Shown in pieces: positions 19,341-26,960 of a stretch of 64,000 nt of DNA. Origin of the DNA: JAENVT01 sp963805445 (GTDB lineage: Bacteria > Actinomycetota > Acidimicrobiia > Acidimicrobiales > Ilumatobacteraceae); assembly GCA_963805445.1 (NCBI GenBank), contig CAWDUI010000001.1:62001-126000 (forward strand), written 5' to 3'. Position 1 is the stretch's first letter, and each line of letters opens with the position of its first letter. The position numbers and the translations under genes are program-made. The notes beneath the pieces were generated by a model, which saw nothing but the letters and a program-made list of their open reading frames with translations, ran no database searches and had not been told where the DNA came from.

Positions 19341-19667
19341 TCAGCCGCGGCGGAATCTGCGTCGATCAGTGACAACGGCCGGGGCAAAGATCAGCACTGC
19401 GCCGACGAGCAGCGCTGGGACATTGAGCACCCAGGCGAAGAATGTTGGCGTGATCACCGACACAACGAGGAGCACACCAGCGAGCCTCTCATGCCGACTC
19501 GCGACTGCTGCCGACGCCATCACGGCCGAAGCAGAACCGACCACGGAAGCCATCAGAACAAGAGCACGCGCATCCGCGTTGACCGCTCCGATCGAGCGAA
19601 GTGCGACGGTGAACCCGACCACGGCCCACACGATCGACCCGATTCGTATCACTTGCCGGTCAAGCAC
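19341..19667 (-). CDS. Small integral membrane protein, unknown function
   Basis: The 108-aa product is hydrophobic with three likely helices: IRIGSIVWAVVGFTVALRSI, ALVLMASVVGSASAVMASAA and LAGVLLVVSVITPTFFAWVL running into VPALLVGAVLIF, then a basic tail (TDRRRFRRG). No family signature is recognised. It lies between a putative exported protein and a PH-domain membrane protein, all on the minus strand. Confidence 0.55.
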   Translation of the reverse strand: MLDRQVIRIGSIVWAVVGFTVALRSIGAVNADARALVLMASVVGSASAVMASAAVASRHERLAGVLLVVSVITPTFFAWVLNVPALLVGAVLIFAPAVVTDRRRFRRG

Positions 19668-19752
19668 TCGAGTACCCCCTCACGGACACCAGATCGAATC
19701 CGGACCCATCGTGGCAGTGCGGTGGTCCCAGTGTCCAGCAACCGATCTACAG

Positions 19753-20229
19753 TTATGCGCTCGTGGCGTCATGCGCCCAGCGTTCGAGCGATTGGCGATT
19801 GCACCATGCCGACGCCCGGACCTTCGTTGCCCCTCCATCCGAGGTCGTCACGACGAGAACGGGAGTCCGCAATTCGGTCGGATTGTTCGGAAGTAGCAAC
19901 ATCGTCCCGACCGCGACGGCGTCGACACGTGACCACGATACTTCCGTGACACGAAAGAACGTTCGCCAGCGAATCCCGTTCTCGTTCGCTTCGATGTAGG
20001 CAACTCCCATCGCGATCCGAACCGAAACGGACCAACACCAGATCACTCCGACGGCGATCGCGCCAGCAGGACCTCCCCAATTGGGCGGCTCGCCTCGGAG
20101 CGCATCGACTACCGAGAATCCAAGGGTGAGGACTCCGATGAACGACAAGAACTCTGGCAAGCCTGAAATCCGCAAGCGAGGACCCCAGCCGATCGGGAGG
20201 GACTGGACCGTGCGACTGGGGTGAGTCAT
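19753..20229 (-). CDS. Membrane protein with PH-like domain
   Basis: ATG at 20229 gives a 158-aa protein. Two hydrophobic segments (FLSFIGVLTLGFSVVDAL, GAIAVGVIWCWSVSVRIAMG) are followed by AYIEANENGIRWRTFFRVTE, VSWSRVDAVAVGTMLLLP, then LRTPVLVVTTSDGGATKVRA. The part after the membrane segments follows the beta-barrel pattern of bacterial PH domains (a turn-rich strand set ending in a helix, RQSLERWAHD). The function is unknown. Repeat copy C lies directly upstream. Confidence 0.65.
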   Translation of the reverse strand: MTHPSRTVQSLPIGWGPRLRISGLPEFLSFIGVLTLGFSVVDALRGEPPNWGGPAGAIAVGVIWCWSVSVRIAMGVAYIEANENGIRWRTFFRVTEVSWSRVDAVAVGTMLLLPNNPTELRTPVLVVTTSDGGATKVRASAWCNRQSLERWAHDATSA

Positions 20230-20296
20230 GCGGCGCTCAGATTGCTTGATCGCGAGTCGGCTGTCCAGCAAGCCGATCGGCAGATCGGTGCTCATC

Positions 20297-20600
20297 GAAT
20301 TCACAATCGCACACTCCCTGGGAAGTCTGGCGAGTCCGCGAGATCGGCAGTTCGGGTCCCCCAGTCGGGACGGTCGTTCGCCGACGCTCGGAAGATCTGG
20401 GTGCCACGCTCGCCGGTTCCACCTCGCCCGCTCAACCTGTGGCGCCCAGATCCAGAGGTCCCCAGGACGAGTGGGCTCCGCTCCCAGATCTGGGTGCCAG
20501 TTGATGGCCGCACCAGCCCGGATGTTGGAGCTTGGCGCCCAGATCTTCTCGGTAGCGCCGATTGCCCGGTCCGGCGCGCCGACGCAAGAGCATCGGGCCG
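20297..20600 (+). repeat. Intergenic two-hairpin repeat, copy C
   Basis: It begins GAATTCACAATCGCACAC as copy A does. Hairpin 1 pairs AGATCTGGGTGCCA (20393-20406) with TGGCGCCCAGATCC (20440-20453). Hairpin 2 pairs AGATCTGGGTGCCA (20486-20499) with TGGCGCCCAGATCT (20533-20546). The tail TCTCGGTAGCGCCGATTGCC resembles copies A and B. It occupies the divergent gap between the PH-domain gene and the plus-strand gene at 20664. Confidence 0.7.
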
Positions 20601-20663
20601 TACAGATCGACGAGCGCCGCCGCGCAGCAGGTGGTCGCCCCTCAGTCACGCCAGACTGGTGAC

Positions 20664-21008
20664 GTGCCACTGATCGATGTCGCTTACGACCACACCGTGA
20701 CGGACAGCGAGCTTCGACGACTTGCCGATCTCCTGCCAGACCTCGTTGCTGAAGCCGTTGAGTGTGCCGAGGAGCCTTGGACCGGAGCGGCGGAGGTTGG
20801 CGACATCGAGATCCGATTCCGACCTAAGGGCTCGTATGACATCGGTGAGCTCCGTGTCGCCGTGGAGGTTCGCACTCGACGGTTGGAATCCCGTCTCGTG
20901 GATCGGCAACGCCGGGCCGACCTGATTCGAGACCGGATCTCTGTAGCAGTCGGCGGCCCGATCGGTGTCTGGCTGATGCTGATAGAAGGTGCGTGGAGCC
21001 AGACCTGA
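20664..21008 (+). CDS. Hypothetical protein, possible tautomerase-superfamily member
   Basis: GTG at 20664 gives a 114-aa protein starting MPLIDVAYDHTVTDSELRRL. A Pro after the start Met, an amphipathic helix (LADLLPDLVAEAVECAEEPW) and a following strand IEIRFRPKG recall the beta-alpha-beta unit of 4-oxalocrotonate-tautomerase-like proteins, in which Pro-2 is catalytic. The C-terminal half (GELRVAVEVRTRRLESRLVD) is charged and helical. The assignment is tentative; coding character is supported by the single clean frame. Confidence 0.55.
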   Translation: MPLIDVAYDHTVTDSELRRLADLLPDLVAEAVECAEEPWTGAAEVGDIEIRFRPKGSYDIGELRVAVEVRTRRLESRLVDRQRRADLIRDRISVAVGGPIGVWLMLIEGAWSQT

Positions 21009-21156
21009 CAGCGCCACTCATCCCACCCACCGAGTTCGAAGCGCTCTACTTCGCTCGAACCCGAGCCACCAGCAAGGTCCCAACACCCACCCGGACCTGA
21101 TGCAAAAGACCGGCCGGTTCAGTTCTTGATTGCCGACCGCGTCGATCTGTGTTGGG

Positions 21157-21306
21157 TCAGGGTGCAGGGGCGTCGGAGTCGTCGGTCGGGTCCAAGTCCT
21201 CGAGGGGCTCGCTCGGATGTTCGACCGAGTCTTCGGCGTTGAACAACTCCATGAACGGAAACTCGTGGTCCTCGCTCCGTTTGGGCTCGGGATCGTTGGT
21301 GCTCAT
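21157..21306 (-). CDS. Small acidic protein (49 aa), doubtful
   Basis: From the ATG at 21306 the product reads STNDPEPKRSEDHEFPFMEL, then FNAEDSVEHPSEPLEDLDPT and ends with an acidic run. Composition (Asp/Glu/Pro) resembles the disordered small proteins seen in actinobacteria. There is no family match and no strong ribosome site; it could be a chance frame. Confidence 0.3.
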   Translation of the reverse strand: MSTNDPEPKRSEDHEFPFMELFNAEDSVEHPSEPLEDLDPTDDSDAPAP

Positions 21307-21404
21307 GCACGACCGTACCGCGCCCAACGCGTCTCTGGGACCATGACAGCTAGGGGAGTTACCGCTACCAGACTCGTGAGACAACGTCGCGCACAGCGGC
21401 AGTT

Positions 21405-21605
21405 CAGATCGGGAAGGTTGCTCGCGGACGCTCCGCAGATCTGGGTGCCACGCTCATCGGTTTCACTTGCTGAAGATCGCTGATTGGCGCCCAGATCCCG
21501 AGGCCACAGAACGAGTGCGCTCCGCTCCGAGATCTGGGTGCCAGCCCATCGACCGCAGCAGCGACGATGTCGGAGCGTGGCGCCCAGATCTTTCAGATCG
21601 CGGTT
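21405..21605 (+). repeat. Intergenic two-hairpin repeat, copy D
   Basis: Hairpin 1 pairs AGATCTGGGTGCCA (21437-21450) with TGGCGCCCAGATCC (21485-21498). Hairpin 2 pairs AGATCTGGGTGCCA (21530-21543) with TGGCGCCCAGATCT (21578-21591). The segment from hairpin 1's 3' arm to the end is nearly identical to copy B. Its end abuts the transposase remnant. Confidence 0.7.
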
Positions 21606-22093
21606 GATGCGCAGCTGGACGAGCTCGAGGAGCAGGTTCGTGCGAGCTTGGTTGCGGAACGTCCATTTGCGTTGCTCGATCATCGGGCGAACCTCAGCGA
21701 TGGGAGCCTCGACGGCACCGTTCGAGTAGTGCGCGGGCAACCCTGATCGCCGTGGGGTTTGGATGCGCATGCGACGGATCCGACGTCGAACCCATTTCTG
21801 TGTGTTCGCTGCATCATTCGTGACTGCCACTGCGGCGGCGTAGTCCTGCCAGCCGTTCAGCGAGTGAAAAGCGTCGCCTAACACCCCGTCGCGCACGACA
21901 CGGCAGCCCTCGTGGCCCGGGCGCGAACATCGAGGGAGATCCACACCTCTTCATGGGCGGGCCAGAGCCCGCCCTTGAGGGATTCATCACACCATCGGCC
22001 GAAGGGGGTCGGTGGGGTACCGTTTCGGTTGCCGGCCTTGCGGGCCGTCTTGGTCTTCGAGCCAGGGTCGAGCCGGTAGCACGCCCTCCGCAC
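21597..22093 (-). pseudogene. Transposase remnant (C-terminal part), frameshifted
   Basis: Two frames join: 22093 to about 21925 gives GRWCDESLKGGLWPAHEEVW; then GHEGCRVVRDGVLGDAFHSL, ANTQKWVRRRIRRMRI, LPAHYSNGAVEAPIAEVRPM and FRNQARTNLLLELVQLRINR. The last blocks match the C-terminus of actinobacterial transposases that end with a helix for self-pairing and a conserved FRNxxRTNxLL motif. No intact N-terminus or terminal repeats are visible. Confidence 0.55.
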
Positions 22094-22121
22094 GTCAACT
22101 CGAGTTCGTGGAGGATGCGTG

Positions 22122-22541
22122 ATGGGTAATGGCGTCGTGGTCGCAGTGGCTGTCGGGATCGGGATCGCCGTTCAGGCGGCGATCATCGGGCGTGGTGCAT
22201 CGGGCAGCTCACCGCTCGGGATTTCGTTCGCGCTACAGATCAGCGGCGTCGCTGCCGCCACGGTGTGGGCCATCAGTCGCGGCCGGTGGGCGGAGGTGAC
22301 TGCCGTGGCTCGTCAGTGGTGGTGGGTACCGCTCGGCCTCGGTGGTTGGGTCGTTGTCGCCGGATTGGCGTACGCCTCGCACCGCATCGGCGTCGCTCCG
22401 ACGCTTGGCATCTCCGTCGCAGCGCAACTCGTCACGGCCATCGTGATCGATTCTGCACGCACCCACCACATTGGTCCGTCGGTGGTGCTTGGTTCGGCGC
22501 TCGTTCTCGGTGGCGTCGTGGTACTGGCCGCGTTCAGGTGA
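22122..22541 (+). CDS. DMT-superfamily transporter, single-domain DUF606/YdcZ type
   Basis: The ATG at 22122 has GGAGG upstream. The 139-aa protein has five hydrophobic segments: VVVAVAVGIGIAVQAAIIG, GISFALQISGVAAATVWAIS, WVPLGLGGWVVVAGLAYA, TLGISVAAQLVTAIVI and SVVLGSALVLGGVVVLAAF. Five-helix length and the internal pattern (Gly-rich first helix, SVAAQLVTA) match DUF606 half-transporters, which act as dimers in the inner membrane. The substrate is unknown. Copies of such genes often come in adjacent pairs; here the partner is absent. Confidence 0.75.
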   Translation: MGNGVVVAVAVGIGIAVQAAIIGRGASGSSPLGISFALQISGVAAATVWAISRGRWAEVTAVARQWWWVPLGLGGWVVVAGLAYASHRIGVAPTLGISVAAQLVTAIVIDSARTHHIGPSVVLGSALVLGGVVVLAAFR

Positions 22542-22833
22542 CTCGATGGGCGTCGGCGAGTGAGACGCGCCCGAGGTCGGTGCGATCGACGACGAGGATC
22601 CAGTAACGACTCGGGTGGTCGGTGAAGGGCACGTAGGCGGGTGAAGCGCGGGCGAGGCAGGTCGTCATCGCCTACACCGACGGCACGATGAGAGCTGGAG
22701 CAGCCAGGACCTGCTCTACTGGCCCGCAGGTCACAGCGTCCGCGTCGTAGACGATGCCGAGGTGATCCTGTTCAGCCCGCAAGCCGAGCACACTGCGGTA
22801 GTGGATCACATGCTCGCCAAGATCGGCGGATGA
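22534..22833. other. Gene remnants in a 330-base gap
   Basis: Minus-strand 22650-22534 reads PFTDHPSRYWILVVDRTDLG and ends RVSLADAHRVT at a stop inside the transporter gene end; it looks like a C-terminus without its front. Plus-strand 22680-22833 reads HDESWSSQDLLYWPAGHSVR, VVDDAEVILFSPQAEHTAVV and DHMLAKIGG to a TGA at 22831-22833, also a C-terminus with no start. Both look like leftovers of larger genes. I recognise neither. Confidence 0.4.
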
Positions 22834-22873
22834 ACGCAAAGCCCACATCTCGCACACGACCGGAGGAAACACC

Positions 22874-23239
22874 TTGCTAGGCAACGAACAACTCGCGATC
22901 ATCATCCCCGAGCTGCGCGAGATCGGCGAACGCATCGACCCGAGCCAACTCCACCGGCCGACCCCATGCACGGACTTCACGGTCGCGGGCGTGCTCGGAC
23001 ACATGACCGGACTGGCATCCGCGTTCGCTCCGATTTTCCGTGGCGAGGAGCCTCCGAGCAGCGTTGCCGAATCCGACGACACCACCGAGCTGGCCCGGTT
23101 CGACGCCGCGATGGTGGCGCTGCTCGACGCAGTGCAGCCGCCCGACCACGCCACGGCAATCGAGCGCCTCGTCGCCTTCTCGGGCCGTACTGGCCTGACC
23201 TCGAACAATGCTGGCACGGAACGACCGGTGACCGCGTGA
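22874..23239 (+). CDS. TIGR03086-type (mycothiol isomerase-like) protein, internally shortened
   Basis: A TTG at 22874 with CGGAGGAAAC upstream starts a 121-aa product. LHRPTPCTDFTVAGVLGHMT is the N-terminal DinB-like block of TIGR03086/MDMPI proteins, and IERLVAFSGRTGL is their usual C-terminal block. The normal protein is about 185 residues, so roughly 60 residues of the middle, with its metal His motif, are missing, and ALLDAVQPPDHATAIERLVA joins the two ends smoothly. The stop overlaps the methyltransferase GTG by four bases. Probably inactive as an enzyme. Confidence 0.6.
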   Translation: MLGNEQLAIIIPELREIGERIDPSQLHRPTPCTDFTVAGVLGHMTGLASAFAPIFRGEEPPSSVAESDDTTELARFDAAMVALLDAVQPPDHATAIERLVAFSGRTGLTSNNAGTERPVTA

Positions 23240-24048
23240 CCGCCAACGTCTCTGCCAACTACACCCGGGGCGACCTCCAGCAGTCGGTGCTCGCCGCGAT
23301 CATTGCCGATGGATACGACCCCGACGATCTGGACCCGGAGGCGTTGACGCCGGCGGAAGAGTTCCACACGTTCGGCCGCGCCGCCACCGTTGCGCTGGCC
23401 GAGGCCGCCTCGATCACCTCCGACGATCGGGTGATCGACGTGGGCAGTGGTCTGGGCGGTCCGGCGCGCTACCTGGCACGTGCGCGTCACTGCCGGGTCG
23501 TGGGCGTCGACCTCACCCAGGAGCTCTGTGACGTCGCCGCCGACCTCACCCGCCGCGTTGGCCTCAGCGACCGAGTCGAGATCCACCAGGGAGACGCACT
23601 CGCTCTTCCCTTCCCGGACGGCTCGTTCGACGTCGCCTGGACACAGCACGTCTCGATGAACATCGCAGACAAGGTCGGCTTCTTCGCGGAGATGCGTCGG
23701 GTCCTGCGTCCGGGCGGCCGGCTCGCCTTCTTCGATCTCCTCAGCGGGCCTGAACAGCCGATCCACTTCCCCGTGCCGTGGGCGGAAGATCCGTCATCGA
23801 GCGCATTGGCCACGACCGAGGAGACCCGAGAACTGCTCGCCGGTGCAGGGTTCGAGATTCGACTGTGGGAGGACCTGACCGTCGATGCTGTCGCCTTCTA
23901 CGCGTCGCTCGCTGCCGGGCCGTCGACCAGTAAGCACCTCGGCCTCCACCTGCTGATCCGCGACATGCCCACCAAAGGGGCGAACCTGAAGCGGAACGTC
24001 GAGGAGCGCCGGCTGGCGCTTGTGCGTTGCGTCGCGGACGCCATCTGA
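23236..24048 (+). CDS. Class I SAM-dependent methyltransferase
   Basis: I chose GTG at 23236 because it overlaps the previous stop. The protein (270 aa) has motif I VIDVGSGLGGPARYLA, VVGVDLTQELCDVAADL with the acidic ribose-binding Asp, QGDALALPFPDGSFDVAWTQ, MRRVLRPGGRLAFFDLLSG and a C-terminal helical lid. This is the UbiE/sarcosine-dimethylglycine-type small-molecule methyltransferase group (PF08241). The motif QHVSMNIADK is typical of the SDMT/tocopherol-like branch. The substrate is not known. Confidence 0.85.
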   Translation: MTANVSANYTRGDLQQSVLAAIIADGYDPDDLDPEALTPAEEFHTFGRAATVALAEAASITSDDRVIDVGSGLGGPARYLARARHCRVVGVDLTQELCDVAADLTRRVGLSDRVEIHQGDALALPFPDGSFDVAWTQHVSMNIADKVGFFAEMRRVLRPGGRLAFFDLLSGPEQPIHFPVPWAEDPSSSALATTEETRELLAGAGFEIRLWEDLTVDAVAFYASLAAGPSTSKHLGLHLLIRDMPTKGANLKRNVEERRLALVRCVADAI

Positions 24049-24188
24049 GCGCGCCACCGTGTCTCCGCTACGGCGGGGGTCATGCAGGTCGGTGCTCCAC
24101 GTCGGTCGCACGCTGTCCACTCTTCCCGAAGTCCGAGACCCTCTCAACCGCGTGAGAGCGCGCCGGGTTCGACGCGTACGATGTCGGC

Positions 24189-25061
24189 ATGCACCACATT
24201 GCGCGGACGCTCCGGGTCGAGCCGCTGGACGCGACGTTCGGTGCTGTCGTTGGCGATGTCGTCCTGAGGCACGCCAGCGATGCGACCGTTGCCGAGCTGA
24301 CCGAGCTGTGGCTCGAGTATGCCCTGCTCGTGTTCCCTGACCAGCACATGACACAGCACGAGCAGGACGAGTTCGCCCGTCGCTTCGGCGAACTCGAGTT
24401 CACGGCGACTCCGCTCACGAACATCGAACGCGATGGGACGCTCCGCGCTACTGGGCACGACTTGTCCAAGTCCCTGCGTGCCAACGAGCGATGGCACCAC
24501 GACAGCACCTACATGCCCGTCCAGGCGAAGGGCGCGGTGTTCACGGCGGAGATCGTTCCGGACGAGGGTGGCGATACCGGCTTCGCCGACATGCGCGCTG
24601 CCTACGACGCGCTCGACGACTCGATGAGGGAGCGGATCGACGGCCTCGCCGCGCATCACTCTCGGCGTTACAGCATGGACCGCGCCGATCTGCACGTCAG
24701 TGATGACAACGCTGACCGATACCAGCTCTACGGCTACGGCATCGATATCGAGCCGCCGCTGCGTCCGCTGGTGAAGGTTCACCCGGCCACCGGTCGGCCC
24801 AACCTCCTGATCGGACAGCATGCCCACGCGATTGTCGGCCTCACCGCCGACGAGTCCGAGGTACTGCTCGATCGGCTCAACGACGACGCGTGCACTTCGC
24901 CGCGCACCTACTTCCACACGTGGACGAAGGGCGATGCGGTGCTGTGGGACAACCGCCGTCTCATGCACCGGGCGACGCCCCACGATCCCGGACAAGCCCG
25001 GCGGATGTGGCACACCCGGATTGCCGGCGACCCTGCGACCGAATCCGGCCTCGACCACTGA
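24189..25061 (+). CDS. TauD/TfdA-family 2-oxoglutarate dioxygenase
   Basis: The 290-aa protein has the Fe(II) facial triad: WHHDSTYMPVQAKGAVFTAE (HxD near residues 103-105) and the distal His in LWDNRRLMHRATPHD, followed by the 2-oxoglutarate-binding Arg in ARRMWHTRIAGD. FARRFGELEF and LLIGQHAHAIVGL also fit. The family hydroxylates taurine, alkyl sulfates, 2,4-D and similar substrates, releasing succinate and CO2. HPATGRPNLLIGQHA places it in the TfdA/alkylsulfatase-like branch. The gene is monocistronic as far as can be seen, with 140 bases upstream. Confidence 0.87.
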   Translation: MHHIARTLRVEPLDATFGAVVGDVVLRHASDATVAELTELWLEYALLVFPDQHMTQHEQDEFARRFGELEFTATPLTNIERDGTLRATGHDLSKSLRANERWHHDSTYMPVQAKGAVFTAEIVPDEGGDTGFADMRAAYDALDDSMRERIDGLAAHHSRRYSMDRADLHVSDDNADRYQLYGYGIDIEPPLRPLVKVHPATGRPNLLIGQHAHAIVGLTADESEVLLDRLNDDACTSPRTYFHTWTKGDAVLWDNRRLMHRATPHDPGQARRMWHTRIAGDPATESGLDH

Positions 25062-25257
25062 GCCTTTCGGGCGTGCCATGCCGACGACCACAACGGTGCG
25101 CCCGCGTGCATCCGTCACGCCGCCTCCGGAACGCCGGCTCGAGCCCGAGTGTTTCGAGGTGACAGGTGGGCGCCAAGAACTCCACAGGACCGTGTCGCAG
25201 GGGTCGTGGGCGCCTCGGAATCGGCGTCGTCCGTTCCACGTTGGGTAGCGTCCGGAC

Positions 25258-25407
25258 ATGGCACAGACGCTTCGACTGACGGCCACGCTCGCCTATTCAC
25301 ATCGCAAGGAGTACGTCCGCTGGATCGGCGAGGCCAAACGGGAGTCGACTCGCGCCGACCGGATTGCAAAGACGGTTGATCAAGTCGGTCAGGGCAGCGC
25401 TCGCTGA
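25258..25407 (+). pseudogene. YdeI/OmpD-associated protein, C-terminal remnant
   Basis: The 49-aa frame reads LAYSHRKEYVRWIGEAKRES followed by TRADRIAKTVDQ. This is the well-conserved C-terminal helix pair of YdeI/OmpD-associated (bacteriocin-protection) proteins. The N-terminal DUF1905 or enzymatic part is absent, so this is a stump. It could still be translated from its ATG, but no ribosome site stands out. Confidence 0.5.
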
Positions 25408-25543
25408 TCGCCGCGATCGCGAGTGACGGCCGCCCACCCACCAACCACATCACGTCAAACCGCTTTGGATCTGACAATTCCCTTGATCTCCAACACAGAG
25501 TGCAGGCACGTGGATGCAAGGATTGCCCGATGGAAGGAGTGCG

Positions 25544-26953
25544 ATGATCTTCAAGCAGTACTACCTCGGGTGCCTTTCTCACGCGTCGTACTTGATTGGT
25601 GACGAGTCCACGGGCCGGGCCATCGTGGTCGATCCGCAACGTGACGTGTCGCAGTACCTCGCCGATGCGGCGGGGTCCGGGCTGACGATCGAGCGGGTGA
25701 TCGAAACGCACTTCCACGCCGATTTCCTCTCCGGACATCTCGAGTTGCAAACCGCAACGGGTGCCGCGATCTCGTACGGCTCGGTGGCGGAGACCTCAGC
25801 CGAATTTTCGATCGACGGCCTGGACCACGGCGCTCGGTTGGCCTTGGGTGACGTTGTGTTGGAGGTGCGGCACACGCCCGGCCACACGCCGGAGTCGATT
25901 TCGATCGTGGTGTTCGAACATGCAGATGACGTCACGCCGTATGGGGTGCTGACCGGTGACACGTTGTTCATCGGTGATGTCGGGCGGCCCGACCTGCTCA
26001 CCTCGGTTGGGATGACCGCTGATCAACTTGCCCGCCAGCTCTACCGCTCGACGCGGGAGCAGCTGTTGCCCTTGCCGGATGAGACCAGAGTGTTCCCCGC
26101 TCACGGTGCAGGCTCGGCGTGCGGAAAGTTCTTGTCGTCGGAAACGTCGTCGACGATCGGGGAGCAACGCCGCACGAACTATGCGTTGCAACCGATGAGC
26201 GAAGACGAGTTCGTTGATGTCGTCACGGATGGACAGAGCTTGTCGCCGCTGTACTTTGCGTTCGCCGCCAACCGCAACAAGCAAGCGCACGAGATGCTGT
26301 CGGAGGACCTGCCTCCACGGGCGATGTCGATGACCGAAGTGCTCGCCGAGCAGCGACGAGGGGCCGTTGCGCTCGACACGCGCGACCCTGCGGTGTTCGC
26401 CCAGGGCCACCTGGTCGGCTCGTACAACGTCGGTTTGGCGGGACGCTACGCCGAGTACGCGGGTGACGTGTTGACGCCGGATCAGCCGATCGTGTTGGTG
26501 TGCGAGTCCGGCACCGAGCTGGAGTCTCGCAACCGGTTGGCCCGCATCGGCTTCGATCGGGTGATCGGCTGCCTGTCCGATCCGGTCACCGCGTTTCTCG
26601 CTCATCCGGGCTGGATCGCCAGCGCGTCGCGTCTGACGACGTCAGAACTGGTTGATCGCCTCGCCACCGTCGAAGGTCTCCAACTCGTCGATGTGCGTGG
26701 ACCGGGAGAGGTTGCTGCTGGAAGGCTGGCGGCCGCGAGAGAGCTTCCGCTGTCTCGGATCTTGGATCGGCTCGCCGAGCTGGATCCGACGGCGGCGACG
26801 GTGGTGTATTGCACCGGGGGCTACAGGTCGATGATCGCCGCATCGCTGATGCGAGCGTCCGGATTCCGAGACGTGTCCGACCTGATCGGCGGGTATGTCG
26901 CGTGGGAACAGGCAGGGTTACCGATCGTCATTCCAACGGCGATCGGAGCTTGA
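25544..26953 (+). CDS. MBL-fold persulfide dioxygenase with two rhodanese domains
   Basis: ATG at 25544 has GGAAGGAG 6 bases before it. Residues 1-240 form a metallo-beta-lactamase domain with ETHFHADFLSGHLELQ (HxHxDxxxGH), HTPGHTPESIS, LTGDTLFIGDVGRPDL and VFPAHGAGSACG, the ETHE1/BLH pattern. These enzymes oxidise glutathione-type persulfide to sulfite. Two rhodanese domains follow; the first ends VCESGTELESRN, the second VVYCTGGYRSMIAAS, with Cys loops that can carry sulfane sulfur. It starts the unit with the Fe-S/membrane, molybdopterin and chaperone genes, so sulfite made here can be handed to them. Confidence 0.87.
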   Translation: MIFKQYYLGCLSHASYLIGDESTGRAIVVDPQRDVSQYLADAAGSGLTIERVIETHFHADFLSGHLELQTATGAAISYGSVAETSAEFSIDGLDHGARLALGDVVLEVRHTPGHTPESISIVVFEHADDVTPYGVLTGDTLFIGDVGRPDLLTSVGMTADQLARQLYRSTREQLLPLPDETRVFPAHGAGSACGKFLSSETSSTIGEQRRTNYALQPMSEDEFVDVVTDGQSLSPLYFAFAANRNKQAHEMLSEDLPPRAMSMTEVLAEQRRGAVALDTRDPAVFAQGHLVGSYNVGLAGRYAEYAGDVLTPDQPIVLVCESGTELESRNRLARIGFDRVIGCLSDPVTAFLAHPGWIASASRLTTSELVDRLATVEGLQLVDVRGPGEVAAGRLAAARELPLSRILDRLAELDPTAATVVYCTGGYRSMIAASLMRASGFRDVSDLIGGYVAWEQAGLPIVIPTAIGA

Positions 26954-26960
26954 GCCAACC

